Shown here: positions 43,797-53,044 of the stretch, one piece after another
Layout of the letters: every line of letters begins with the position of its first letter
How positions within the stretch are numbered: position 1 is the stretch's first letter
Assembly (NCBI RefSeq): GCF_019431455.1
Contig: NZ_JAHYSR010000022.1
Coordinates: 1 to 62,609 of the forward strand
Origin: Paracoccus bogoriensis
Lineage (GTDB): Bacteria; Pseudomonadota; Alphaproteobacteria; Rhodobacterales; Rhodobacteraceae
Reading direction: 5' to 3'
Length of the DNA stretch: 62,609 nucleotides
Translations under genes and position numbers: made by a program
Notes under the pieces: model-generated
The model's input: only the letters and a program-made list of their open reading frames with translations
The model's database searches: none
Told to the model about the DNA's origin: nothing

Positions 43797-44380
43797 TCCG
43801 TGGCACCCCGGCACCGCTTCTGGCGGCCATCGCCAGCGGCAACTTCCATCCGGTCGTTCTGGTGCATCTGGACTGGCCCGGCGCCCCCTTGCGGGCGCAT
43901 AGCGGCGTCGGCGTGATCAACTGGTCCGGCCACGCATGGGAGGGTGTCGGACGGTTCGGCGGCATCTCGATCCCGGACGAGGCGCTGGTGGGCGTGCCGA
44001 CCGAGTTCAACCTGTCGCTGATCACCGACTTTCCCGACATCGAGCCTTACACCGATACGCCGATCCGGGGTCGCGTGGGTCGGGTCTTCATGGGCGCGAC
44101 GACGGCACCAGGCGGCAATGGCCTGATCGGCGCCGTCGAGATCTGCGCCGGGACGGCCGATGGCCTCGCGATGCGTGTCGAGATCGAGCAGCAGGACGGC
44201 ATGGTCGTGACCGTCTTCGAGCTGAAGGTCACGATGACGACCGGGCCGTCCATGCGCTCGATGGCCGCCGTGGCACATAGCGACGAGGACCAGCGCCGAG
44301 CCTTTCCGAATGACACAGCTGGGCGGCACCTGGTGTTGGCCGAGGCGTCTGCACAGAAGACTCTGTGGCCCGCACCGTGA
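43787..44380 (+). CDS. Phage minor tail protein (197 residues)
   Basis: The product begins MDLIRGTPAPLLAAIASGNF. It contains VVLVHLDWPGAPLRAHSGVG and a later beta-rich half. It resembles the hub-type proteins that precede the NlpC-like gene in rhodobacteral prophages and gene transfer agents. The overlap of 10 bp upstream and 16 bp downstream suggests co-translation. The function is inferred. Confidence 0.65.
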   Translation: MDLIRGTPAPLLAAIASGNFHPVVLVHLDWPGAPLRAHSGVGVINWSGHAWEGVGRFGGISIPDEALVGVPTEFNLSLITDFPDIEPYTDTPIRGRVGRVFMGATTAPGGNGLIGAVEICAGTADGLAMRVEIEQQDGMVVTVFELKVTMTTGPSMRSMAAVAHSDEDQRRAFPNDTAGRHLVLAEASAQKTLWPAP

Positions 44381-44748
44381 GCCCCGAGATGGTGATGGCC
44401 GAGGTCGAGGCCGTCATGGCGCGCCCCTTCGTCTGGGGCGCCTGCGACTGCGTCAGCGCAGCCTGCGACGTGTTCCTGCGGCTTTGGGGCATCGACCCCT
44501 TGGCGCGGTGGCGTGGCCTTGAGACTCGCGCCGATGTCGTCCGGGCGATCCGGGCCGAGGGCGGGACTGACGCGGCCCTCACACGTCTGACGGCCGGGCT
44601 CAGGCCGGGCCACGCGATCGGTGGCCTGGCCGTCACGGCTACCGCGCCCCGGTCTCTGCTGATCTGCATCCAACCGGGCCTGTGGGCCGGGAAGACAAGA
44701 CGGGGCTTTGCGTTGCTGCGAGCCGCCGAAAGGGGCTGGCATGCGTAA
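44365..44748 (+). CDS. DUF6950 family tail protein (NlpC/P60-like position)
   Basis: The product is 127 residues with the family motif PFVWGACDCVSAACDVFLRL (about 21-40). The Cys in the WGACDC segment is where NlpC/P60-type peptidases carry their nucleophile. The classical His-containing half is not obvious, so peptidase activity is uncertain. Its position between minor tail and J-like genes corresponds to lambda K, the tail-tip peptidoglycan hydrolase. Confidence 0.75.
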   Translation: MARTVSPEMVMAEVEAVMARPFVWGACDCVSAACDVFLRLWGIDPLARWRGLETRADVVRAIRAEGGTDAALTRLTAGLRPGHAIGGLAVTATAPRSLLICIQPGLWAGKTRRGFALLRAAERGWHA

Positions 44749-46945
44749 ACTGCTGCTGATCACGACCGCGCTGGTGGGCATCGGCTGCGCCGCGCCTGCC
44801 GAGGCCGCGCCGGTCGCCGTGTGGGCGGCAACCGCACTCGGCTTCACCGCTGGCACGACTGGGTTCATCATCGTTTCCAGTTTGATCCAGATCGGCCTTT
44901 CGATCGGTGTCAGTGCACTTCTGGCCCGCGCGCAGGGCAAGCCCAAGCAAGAGGCGATCCGGGCCGAACTGGCGCGCCCGACATCGCTGCCGCCCTACCG
45001 TTTCGTCTATGGCGAGACCTGGGCGCCGGGGACGCCGGTCGCGTGGACGGTTGTCGGGCGGGTGCTTTACATCTGTTATCTGCTCAACAGCCGCCCGAGT
45101 GCAGGGCCTTTCACCGTGTATTTCGACAAGCGCGCGGTGACCAAGACCGGCGACGAATTCAATTTTACCGGCGGTGGCGCGGCGGTTTCCGGCCCGTCCT
45201 CGATCGCGGGCAGCAAAGCGGCTGGCACCTATGCGCGATATTGGATCGGGCGCGGCGATCAGACGACCTGCCCGGCGCAGATCGTGGCAGAGACGAACGG
45301 CTATTTCCTGGCGACTGACGCGTGGCGCGGCCGCACCGTTCTGTGGGCGCGCCTGGATTGCGGCGAGGATGAGCAGCGTCAGCAGCGCTGGCCCGTCACC
45401 CCGCCCGAGTTGAATGTCGCAGGGCGCTGGTCGATTCTGCGCGATCCGCGAGACGGCCAGTACCGCTGGTCGGCCAATCAGGCTCTGGTGGTGCTGGATG
45501 CGCTGCGTAACAACCCACTGCGCCCCTATGCCGATGATTACCTGCGCCTGGATACGTTCAGATGGGCGGCGGACGTTGCGGATCAGCAGGTCGGCAGGCG
45601 CGACGGGGGCACCATCCCGCGCTATCGGGCGGACGGTGTGCTGGTCTTCAGCGACGGGTCGGAGCTTGAGGACCAGATCCAGCCATTGCTGGACGCAGGG
45701 GCCTCGGAGCTGACGCGGATCGGGGGCAGGCTGGGCATCGTGCCAGCCGTTGCCCGGTCGCCGGTCAGGACGATCACGGATTTCAGCGACGGCCAGCCCG
45801 CCGAGTTCGTGCGCTGGCAGCCGTCCGATGAGGTTTATACCGAGGCTGTCGCACGCTACGTCGCGCCCGATAGGGCTTATGAAAGCGCCGAGACGCCGGC
45901 CTATGTCATCCCCGGCGCGCAGGCCGAGGACGGCGGCGCGCCCAAGCGGCTGATCGTGGATCTGCCGTTCGTGCAGGATCACCGGCAGGCGCAGCGGATT
46001 TCTAAAATCATGGCGATGCGGTCGCGAATGCAGCGGAGCATCGCCGCAGAGCTGATGCCTGAGGATTTCGATTTGGTCGCCGGATCAATAGCATCCGTCC
46101 AGCTTGGAGTGCCGTATGGGGCTTGGGCTGGAACATACAAGGTCGTCGGTGCCAGGCCCGCGGCGGGTATCGCGGACCAGGACAGTATCACCATTCGCAT
46201 CCCCGCGCAGCTGCGACAGGAAAGCGCCGCAATCTACGCATGGTCGCCCTCGACGGAAGAGAAGATTGTCGGAGAGGCGGGTGCCCTTCCTACTATAGCC
46301 GCCGTGCAGCCCCCGGCGGCCGTTACGCTGACAACCGGGACGGCGGCTGCCAGCGTGTCGGGCGACACGGTCATCCCCGGAGTGGTCGTGGCGTGGCCGG
46401 GCTCGACCAGCGCGTCGGCAGCCTCCTATTTGTGGGAATGGCAGTTTCGCCCGGCTGGGGGCACGTGGTCGACCTGGCGAAGCGGTGGCACATTGGACCT
46501 CAGTGCGGCGGATGGGGTCGGAGTGTTCTCGGCCGTCATTCAGTGGCCGAGGATCGGCGACGAATACCGCGCGAGGGTGCGGACCGTGGGCACATGGGGA
46601 CAGTCGGCCTGGCGCCAGTCAGGCATCATCACGGCCGCCGGGCCAGAGGCTGCGGTCGCGGTGCCGCCCGCACCCGTCGCGGCAAGGATCAGCGCGTCGC
46701 GGATCGATATCACGGCCACGCAGGCGGACGACAGCCGCGCGCGATCCCTGCTGATCTACGGCAACAGCGTGGACAGCCCGCTGACGGCCACGCTCCTGTT
46801 CCAGCCTTCGGTCGGAGCCTCGGCCACGATTACGCGATCCGAGACCGGCCTGACCGCCGGAACCACACGCTTCTACTGGACGCGGGCGCGCGACCAGTGG
46901 GGCAACCTTAGCGGCTTCTCGGCGTCTGCAAGCGCCACCACCTGA
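44741..46945 (+). CDS. Tail tip host-specificity protein (gpJ-like)
   Basis: The product is 734 residues. The N-terminus has two hydrophobic stretches (1-30 and about 31-55, AATALGFTAGTTGFIIVSSL). A J-like hub core follows, with ARPTSLPPYRFVYGETWAPG and RLIVDLPFVQDHRQAQRISK. The last 230 residues are fibronectin-III-like repeats (WEWQFRPAGGTWSTWRSGG and YWTRARDQWGNLSGF). Such hubs bind the host receptor. ATG 44741 overlaps the previous gene by 8 bp. The signal-peptide-like N-terminus is usual for this family. Confidence 0.85.
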   Translation: MRKLLLITTALVGIGCAAPAEAAPVAVWAATALGFTAGTTGFIIVSSLIQIGLSIGVSALLARAQGKPKQEAIRAELARPTSLPPYRFVYGETWAPGTPVAWTVVGRVLYICYLLNSRPSAGPFTVYFDKRAVTKTGDEFNFTGGGAAVSGPSSIAGSKAAGTYARYWIGRGDQTTCPAQIVAETNGYFLATDAWRGRTVLWARLDCGEDEQRQQRWPVTPPELNVAGRWSILRDPRDGQYRWSANQALVVLDALRNNPLRPYADDYLRLDTFRWAADVADQQVGRRDGGTIPRYRADGVLVFSDGSELEDQIQPLLDAGASELTRIGGRLGIVPAVARSPVRTITDFSDGQPAEFVRWQPSDEVYTEAVARYVAPDRAYESAETPAYVIPGAQAEDGGAPKRLIVDLPFVQDHRQAQRISKIMAMRSRMQRSIAAELMPEDFDLVAGSIASVQLGVPYGAWAGTYKVVGARPAAGIADQDSITIRIPAQLRQESAAIYAWSPSTEEKIVGEAGALPTIAAVQPPAAVTLTTGTAAASVSGDTVIPGVVVAWPGSTSASAASYLWEWQFRPAGGTWSTWRSGGTLDLSAADGVGVFSAVIQWPRIGDEYRARVRTVGTWGQSAWRQSGIITAAGPEAAVAVPPAPVAARISASRIDITATQADDSRARSLLIYGNSVDSPLTATLLFQPSVGASATITRSETGLTAGTTRFYWTRARDQWGNLSGFSASASATT

Positions 46946-46959
46946 CCCCAGAGGACAGC

Positions 46960-49383
46960 ATGAATACTCCTGTTTACAGCCTGCCGGTCAGCGGCACGGC
47001 GCCCAATCAGCTTGCGTCCAAGTCGGCCCATGATGCGGAAATCAACCGGGTCATCACCGAACTGAACGCCACGCTGCGAGCGGATATCGACCCACGCAGC
47101 ACGCCGACTTATGCCAGCCGTGCGGCGGCAGAGGCAGCGGCATCCGGCCTGCCTGCGTCTGTGACGCAAATCCTTGTCCGCGAAGGGACGGCGCTGGTCG
47201 TCCGGTCGCGCACGGCAACCGCGGATGACCCCCTCTATGCGACCGCGCCCCGGTGGGGCGTCGTCAATCGGCAGGATACGCGCGCATTGCTGGCAAACAT
47301 GTCGCTGCCCGTCGGCGCGGTCGACGGCACTGGTGACGCGATCACGGCAGAAATCCCCGCCGCGCTGGTTCTGCTGGGGCAGGGCGACGTGGCGGATGGG
47401 CAGGAATTCGTGTTTGTCCCGGCTGCAGCTAACATGGCACAAAACCCGACGATCCGCATAGATCGCCCGGCGGCAGGCAGCGCCTCGGCGGTGACGGGGA
47501 CGGCGCGCGGCGTGCGCGGCGGCGATGGGGAAGCGTGGCCTGCCCGGGGCTTCGTGGCGGGGCGTCCCTACGTCCTGCGCCGCGTCGGCAGCCTGTATCG
47601 GGTTGTGCGGGGTGATGTCACGCGGACCGAGCACGGCCGATTGCTGACGGCGATTCGACTCGGCGCTGTCATCCCGCTGACCGGGATTGGCGGCTCCGGT
47701 GACGCGATTACGGCTACAATCGACCCGGCCTTCATCGACGCCGGTGTCACTTCGCTCGGGTCTGCCTCTGAGGTCGAGTATATCCCGATCGCGACCAATA
47801 CAGCCGGGAACCCGACGATCAGCATTGGCGGCTCGACGTTCCAGATCCGTCGCGCGGACGGCTCTGCTTGGGGCGCCGGGCGGTTCGTGGTGGGCCGGGT
47901 CTACAAGATGCGACGGTTTGGTTCCCAGTTGCGCGTCATCGCAGGGGACGTTCAGGGCTGGGAGATCGACGCACAGCTGGCCACGCTAGCTCGCAAGCTG
48001 GTCACGATCTCCAGCGCGAACACCGCGCAGGAGCGGAACGCGAACAACTGGACGCTTGTCCCCGGGAGCTATCGTTTCGCAGACCTGTCGATCGGGAATG
48101 CGCCTTCGGGGCTCGGGAGTCCTGTCACTGGAGAGGTTCAGGTCGAGCAGTCCGTGACGGGTGTGTGGCAGACCTGGCGGGATCAATCCGGCCGACGCTT
48201 TGAGCGGCGCCGAGTCGATGGCGAATGGAAGCCATGGATAGAGCTGGCCCGCGAGACACGTGTGGCGGCGCTTGAGGTGGTGGTCAACAATAAGGCGAAC
48301 CAATCTGATCTGGCAGCGGCTGGACTGGCGATCGGCCAGTTGCAGGCAGTGACCGCAATGTCCGGCCCTGTTCTCAACCAGGTGGGGCCGGACCTGCCCG
48401 TCTTGCCGACCTGGGTAACGCCGGAGATGTCCGTGACATGGCGTTGTTGGGACAGCCCGCAGGCGCGTATGCGCAAGTTTGACACTTGGGTCAGGCTGCC
48501 AGCACCGGCTGAGCCGCCGGTGCCGCTGGCGCAGTCATGGGACGTTTATGACGCCCGTGATGGCCAATCGATCGCTATCGTGCTGCGAAGCATCCCGGAC
48601 GAGAACCCGGCCATCATTGGCGTGGACCGCAGGGTGGGCGGGTCTGAAAGGCCGTGGGTCGCGCTGCCAGACGCTCTTCCCGGGGCTTATCTCGTCGGAG
48701 GTCTCCCCGCCGGGCCGCATCAGGTCACGATCCGGCACCGCAATTTCGTGGGCGGGGGCGAGGGCGATCTCGACCGCGATGTGGTCGTGAGTGCGAACGA
48801 CATTACCGCTGACCTGAACGGGAGCGGGCTGCTCTTTAATGTCCGGCCTGCAAAATGGCAGAATCTCGTTCAGGACATGTCGATCGGCACGCGGGGGCTG
48901 TCTCTGTCCGGGGGCGTAGCGCGCCCGACACATGCCAACCAGCAGATCCGTGCGCGGTACCGTGACTATTTCACGACCGGCCAGTTCATGCGTGCGACGA
49001 TCCTCGGTTTGGACAGCGTTGCCCACCCGAACGGGGTGGACGGGGTTGGGCTTGGCCTGAACTCGAGCGGATCGGCGGCGCTCCGGGCAATGCTGCGGCG
49101 CACAGGCGTAACGCTTCAAGCCATCGAGGCCAATGGCACCCGCCGCTCTCTGGCGTCCTTTTCGCAGACCTGGGGCTATCCGGTCGTTCTGGAGATCAGG
49201 CGTCCTGCCGGGGGTTCGGTGATCCAAGTGCTGGTCGGCGGGTCCATCGTGCTGTCTCTGGACCTGGCCGGTGATCCGGCGGCAGCCTTGAGTGGCGGCG
49301 CCCCCGAGATCTATGCCTTCGTGACGGCCGGCGGAACGCCTTCGCACACCCAGATCACCAATATCCAGATGGGTCACGCATGA
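46960..49383 (+). CDS. Tail fiber protein with internal domain duplication (807 residues)
   Basis: A short N-terminal trimerisation-type region precedes two clearly related segments, residues about 108-220 and 228-331. They share GTGDAIT/GSGDAIT, NPTI and YVLRR/YKMRR motifs spaced identically. A further beta-rich middle follows, with a C-terminal lectin-like part (about 620-800, SGGVARPTHANQQIRARYRD). It probably forms a fiber or side spike that recognises the host surface. It ends overlapping the GH5 gene by four bases. Confidence 0.8.
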   Translation: MNTPVYSLPVSGTAPNQLASKSAHDAEINRVITELNATLRADIDPRSTPTYASRAAAEAAASGLPASVTQILVREGTALVVRSRTATADDPLYATAPRWGVVNRQDTRALLANMSLPVGAVDGTGDAITAEIPAALVLLGQGDVADGQEFVFVPAAANMAQNPTIRIDRPAAGSASAVTGTARGVRGGDGEAWPARGFVAGRPYVLRRVGSLYRVVRGDVTRTEHGRLLTAIRLGAVIPLTGIGGSGDAITATIDPAFIDAGVTSLGSASEVEYIPIATNTAGNPTISIGGSTFQIRRADGSAWGAGRFVVGRVYKMRRFGSQLRVIAGDVQGWEIDAQLATLARKLVTISSANTAQERNANNWTLVPGSYRFADLSIGNAPSGLGSPVTGEVQVEQSVTGVWQTWRDQSGRRFERRRVDGEWKPWIELARETRVAALEVVVNNKANQSDLAAAGLAIGQLQAVTAMSGPVLNQVGPDLPVLPTWVTPEMSVTWRCWDSPQARMRKFDTWVRLPAPAEPPVPLAQSWDVYDARDGQSIAIVLRSIPDENPAIIGVDRRVGGSERPWVALPDALPGAYLVGGLPAGPHQVTIRHRNFVGGGEGDLDRDVVVSANDITADLNGSGLLFNVRPAKWQNLVQDMSIGTRGLSLSGGVARPTHANQQIRARYRDYFTTGQFMRATILGLDSVAHPNGVDGVGLGLNSSGSAALRAMLRRTGVTLQAIEANGTRRSLASFSQTWGYPVVLEIRRPAGGSVIQVLVGGSIVLSLDLAGDPAAALSGGAPEIYAFVTAGGTPSHTQITNIQMGHA

Positions 49384-51569
49384 CGCCGCATCCCTATGGT
49401 CCTGCACCGACCAATCTCAACGCGCAGTCCATGCTCTATGTCGCTGGCCGGCCCATGCATATGATCGGACCGCAGATCTGGGGTCAGCCCAACGAAGAAC
49501 AGCAGGCACGTATCGACGCCGGAGAAGTGCTGGAGAATCTGTGGCATGGCGAGATGCAGCAGATCTATTGGGGCATGAACGGCTCGGCGCCGGACAGCGC
49601 GACACTCTTCTGCCAAGGGCTGCGCCGGTCCTTCCCGAAGCTGCGGATCATCCGCGCGCCGTTCAACAAGCATTACTGGACCCGGGGCGCAAACGGGAAG
49701 CTGCAAATGCACCCGCAGATGGAAGAATTTTACGAAGAATGTGCTGCAGACCGATCGGATTTCTGGATCCTGTGGGATTTTCATGACGGTCCGACGCAGC
49801 GCCTAGGCGATCCGAACCGCGTCCGCCAATGGCCCAACAGCTACGGTCCGGTCGAGAATTTCGACGACTGGCACGCGGAAAGTATCCGCTTGGGCGCGCG
49901 CCAGATTGAGACGTGGAACTTGCTGTTCGAGTGGCTTTCAGAGCGGCCATCGCTCTGGTCACAGACCATAGGCTACGAAATCATGAACGAGCCCGCCGCG
50001 TATTTCGCAGGCAACAACAGCTTCCCCGGCAACCTGCCCTATTTCGTCGGCCGCTTTGTCGATCACATCGAAGCCATCGCCCAGCTGATCCGCAGCGTGG
50101 ATGACGGCAAGGCCATTCTCGCCCCAACCTGGGCGTTCAACGGCGACGCCAACACGCTCGCCTCGACCCGGCTGCCATCGCGCGGCGGCATTTCAGGTCT
50201 GGATGCCATTCGACAGGCAGTTGGTTTGGATCGGCTGATATGGTCAATCCATTTCTACGTCGGGTTTGACATACGGGCGGCCACTCAAGCGCAACATGAT
50301 CGTGCGCTCGTCTCCCGGTGGGGAGTGCTGGGCAGCGATCCGGTCTGCGTGACCGAAACCAACATCTTCGGTCAATGCCATAATCCGGCGCGTGAGGGGG
50401 AAAACTATAAGCACTACTTCCGCAGCCGACATCTCAACTGGCTGACGGATCGTGTCGTCGGTTGGCCGGGGAAAAAGAAATGGGGTGTCGGCTGGTGGCC
50501 GGCCGCCAACTGGGCGCAGGCATCGGCGACAAGGATTGCGCTCGGGACGAACAATCCTGTTCTGGCGCGGCGCTTCTCGACCGCCGAGGCCATCCAGCAC
50601 TGGTCTCTGGACAACCATCCCGAATGGTTCACGGGCGCGCAGTCGGGCGTGAAGGGCTGGGAACAGCACGGCCTAAGGGGCTTCAACAGCATGGATCCGT
50701 CGCAGTTCGAGATAGACGGCTGGCATCGTCTGACCGAGATCAGGCCCGCACTGCCGAACGCGCAGATCTCCGAAACGCTCGTCGGCTGGTTCGTCAGTTA
50801 CGGCGGATCGGGCACCACGTTCCATTCCTGCGCAGATCTGACCGGCGCGGTGACATTGCAGGTGCTGGGGGGAGATGGGAAGACAGTCATTCACCATCAG
50901 ATGGTCGACTACTATCAGCGCAACCATTTCCATCTGGGGACCGGCGGGGGGGTCGTGCGGCTCGGTAACGGTAATCACGTCGTCATGTCGCAGGGCGGTC
51001 CCGCGATCATCTATACCGCCTATCCGCGCCCTGCACCCCCGCCCTCCCACGGTTATTCGCAGGCGCGTCCTCATGCGACCGTCAGCATTCCCTATGGCTG
51101 GAACAACCGGATCATCTGCGATCCGGGCGCGGTTACGCACATTTACGGGTTTGACCCCGCCAAGGGCGACCGCCTCTCCTTTAAGGGGGCATTCCAGAGC
51201 GTGCAGGCGATGCGGGCTGCCATCCGCGTCGTGGACAATTCCGCAGCGATCCGCAACCGTGACATTGTGATCACGCTGCCTGATGGCGGAGAGGTGCTGA
51301 TGCTTGACGCGGGGGCTCTCGCATCACGGCTACACACATGGAACCTTGATCTCACGGATGGCTGGTATGGGCCCGCATGGTCCGAGCCGGTTGACTTCAC
51401 GGTCGAAGAATTCACCAATCCGCTGCCGATCATTCCGCCACCGCTGCAGGGAGAGGGAGCGTGGTGTTTTGACCGTCTCGGCAACCCTTTGCCGTCGCTC
51501 GACCGCTCTGGAAGGGACTTGGGCGCGATCCTGCGTGATGGCGCGCTGCTGGGTAGCGGCGGCCAATGA
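49380..51569 (+). CDS. Glycoside hydrolase family 5-like tail enzyme (729 residues)
   Basis: The product is probably a virion-borne polysaccharide depolymerase. A (beta/alpha)8 cellulase-like domain covers about residues 20-440. It has the GH5 acid/base Glu204 in GYEIMNEP, His291 and Tyr293 in SIHFYVG, and a nucleophile Glu326 in VCVTETN. The C-terminal part holds IYGFDPAKGDRLSFKGAF, like the terminal domain of hemolysin-type or serralysin beta-roll proteins. No signal peptide is seen. Its start overlaps the fiber gene (ATGA), which ties it to the tail module. The substrate is unknown. Confidence 0.85.
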   Translation: MTPHPYGPAPTNLNAQSMLYVAGRPMHMIGPQIWGQPNEEQQARIDAGEVLENLWHGEMQQIYWGMNGSAPDSATLFCQGLRRSFPKLRIIRAPFNKHYWTRGANGKLQMHPQMEEFYEECAADRSDFWILWDFHDGPTQRLGDPNRVRQWPNSYGPVENFDDWHAESIRLGARQIETWNLLFEWLSERPSLWSQTIGYEIMNEPAAYFAGNNSFPGNLPYFVGRFVDHIEAIAQLIRSVDDGKAILAPTWAFNGDANTLASTRLPSRGGISGLDAIRQAVGLDRLIWSIHFYVGFDIRAATQAQHDRALVSRWGVLGSDPVCVTETNIFGQCHNPAREGENYKHYFRSRHLNWLTDRVVGWPGKKKWGVGWWPAANWAQASATRIALGTNNPVLARRFSTAEAIQHWSLDNHPEWFTGAQSGVKGWEQHGLRGFNSMDPSQFEIDGWHRLTEIRPALPNAQISETLVGWFVSYGGSGTTFHSCADLTGAVTLQVLGGDGKTVIHHQMVDYYQRNHFHLGTGGGVVRLGNGNHVVMSQGGPAIIYTAYPRPAPPPSHGYSQARPHATVSIPYGWNNRIICDPGAVTHIYGFDPAKGDRLSFKGAFQSVQAMRAAIRVVDNSAAIRNRDIVITLPDGGEVLMLDAGALASRLHTWNLDLTDGWYGPAWSEPVDFTVEEFTNPLPIIPPPLQGEGAWCFDRLGNPLPSLDRSGRDLGAILRDGALLGSGGQ

Positions 51570-51638
51570 CACAGCAACAGGGTCGCGCCCTTGCGCGGAC
51601 CGCATGGATTGATTCAGCTATCGGCGCCAGGGGCTGCG

Positions 51639-52049
51639 ATGAGTAGGGATGTGACCAAGGGCGCGCGCTTCTTTTTCTATTTCCTGCTGTTCCTGATGGG
51701 CGGCGCATTCTGGATCGCCGCCAAGACCGGGCATTTCCATATGTCCGAAGCTGTCTATGGCGCTGCCGTGAAATACCCTGCGGTCTGGTGGGCGCTGGCC
51801 ATGCTGGTGCCCGCATCCGCCTATCTGGCGGCGCTGTTCATCAACGGGCGCCGGTGGTGGACGGCGCCGACGCGCATCGTGATCGCCGCCTGGATGATGA
51901 CCTATTTCGCGTCCTTCGTGGTCGCCGCCTTGCCGAGTGCCGGGGTTGATATCGTGGTCATCGCGTCCGGTACGCTGGCCGTCGCCGTCGCGCTGCTGTC
52001 GGCCTTTGACATCGCTGATGCCGCCAGGAAGGGGTCGCGCCATGACTGA
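51639..52049 (+). CDS. Small membrane protein, holin-like (136 residues)
   Basis: Three to four hydrophobic segments are visible: about 12-30 (FFFYFLLFLMGGAFWIAA), 47-65, 80-98 and 103-122. The gene follows the tail enzyme and precedes the endolysin, so a holin or pinholin role is likely. ATG 51639 was chosen over an upstream TTG because the protein then begins just before the first membrane helix. It overlaps the next gene by 8 bp. Confidence 0.65.
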   Translation: MSRDVTKGARFFFYFLLFLMGGAFWIAAKTGHFHMSEAVYGAAVKYPAVWWALAMLVPASAYLAALFINGRRWWTAPTRIVIAAWMMTYFASFVVAALPSAGVDIVVIASGTLAVAVALLSAFDIADAARKGSRHD

Positions 52050-52332
52050 AGTTGCGTTCACGTCCATGATTGCCGCTGTCGGGCTGCCCGGCTTCCTGCT
52101 GTTTGTCGGCTACAAGCTGGCACTGCGATACGGCTTCTTCGACCGCGACGATGGGCAGGCCAGCGCCGCCGCCTTGGACAAGCTGTCCGAGAAGATAGAC
52201 CGCATGACCGACAAGATGAGCGGCCAGCTCGCGGCGGCGCAGAAGGAAAGCGAGCGCGAGTTTCGAGTACTTCGCGACCGGATGACCCGCGTCGAGACCA
52301 TCCTGGAGGAGCGCGCGCACCGGCATCGCTGA
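52042..52332 (+). CDS. Membrane-anchored coiled-coil protein of the lysis cassette (96 residues)
   Basis: One N-terminal membrane helix (about 8-25, IAAVGLPGFLLFVGYKLAL) is followed by a long coiled coil (LDKLSEKIDRMTDKMSGQLA onward to residue 92). The topology resembles holin-associated or spanin-like inner-membrane proteins. Direct evidence of function is lacking. It overlaps the upstream membrane protein, so the two are likely made together. Confidence 0.6.
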   Translation: MTEVAFTSMIAAVGLPGFLLFVGYKLALRYGFFDRDDGQASAAALDKLSEKIDRMTDKMSGQLAAAQKESEREFRVLRDRMTRVETILEERAHRHR

Positions 52333-52359
52333 CCCCGCGCATCTGCTGACACGACCCAC

Positions 52360-52382
52360 GCCCCGCCTCGCGCGGGGCTTTT
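52360..52382 (+). terminator. Intrinsic terminator inside the lysis cassette
   Basis: GCCCCGC (52360-52366) pairs with GCGGGGC (52372-52378) around a 5-nt loop and is followed by TTTT. It separates the holin-like genes from the endolysin gene, 16 bp before the endolysin ATG. Antitermination or partial read-through could delay endolysin synthesis. Confidence 0.75.
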
Positions 52383-52397
52383 CATTTGGAGAACATC

Positions 52398-53030
52398 ATG
52401 ACCGCTGTGATGACCGCGGTGCGCGCGCGGCAAGCGCGCTGCGCCGCCTTGGGCTTCTGGCCCGGCCCGATCGACGGGGTGGATGGCCCCCGCACACGCG
52501 CGGCCTTTGAAGCCGCGCGCGCCGCGCAACACGCCAAGGGCCTGCCCTTTCAGCATGTCTCGGGGATCACCCGCATCCACTGGCATTGGACCGGAGGCGG
52601 CCACGTCCCGAACCCGACCGATCTGGCGGCCTATCACGCCCTGATTCCTGCCACCGGTCCGGTTGTGCGTCCGGTCCAGCCGACCGTCCAGCGCAGCCAT
52701 ACCCGAAATGCCAATGGCGGCGCGGTGGGCATCGCGATCTGCGCCATGGCGGGCGCCAATGAACGGCCCTTTGACCGGGGCCGGGCGCCGATCCTGCCCG
52801 TGCAGCTGGTCGAGATGGTGCGCGAGACGGCGCGGCTGGCGCGGATCTACGACATCCCGGTCTCGCCCTGGTCGATGCTCAGCCATGCCGAGATCCAGCC
52901 GACCTTTGGCATCGTCCAGCGCTGGAAATGGGACATCACCTGGCTGCCGGGCATGGAGGCGCCCGGCGACCCGATCCAGATCGGAAACCGCCTGCGCGAG
53001 GCGGTGCGCTGCGAACTTCTGAACCCCTGA
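52398..53030 (+). CDS. Endolysin: N-acetylmuramoyl-L-alanine amidase with peptidoglycan-binding repeat
   Basis: The product is 210 residues. A short peptidoglycan-binding module (about 12-45, LGFWPGPIDGVDGPRTRAAF) precedes an amidase domain. That domain has the zinc-site start RIHWHWTGGG (His61/His63) and LSHAEIQPTF, which carries a later His/Glu. No signal peptide is present, so it depends on the holin for export. ATG 52398 has GGAG at good spacing. Confidence 0.85.
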   Translation: MTAVMTAVRARQARCAALGFWPGPIDGVDGPRTRAAFEAARAAQHAKGLPFQHVSGITRIHWHWTGGGHVPNPTDLAAYHALIPATGPVVRPVQPTVQRSHTRNANGGAVGIAICAMAGANERPFDRGRAPILPVQLVEMVRETARLARIYDIPVSPWSMLSHAEIQPTFGIVQRWKWDITWLPGMEAPGDPIQIGNRLREAVRCELLNP

Positions 53031-53044
53031 CATCGGAGAGACCC

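Noticed and set aside
31033..46945. Gene transfer agent cluster
   Set aside because: Early, replication, lysogeny and integration modules are all present and the terminase/portal types are lambda-like, so this is a full prophage.
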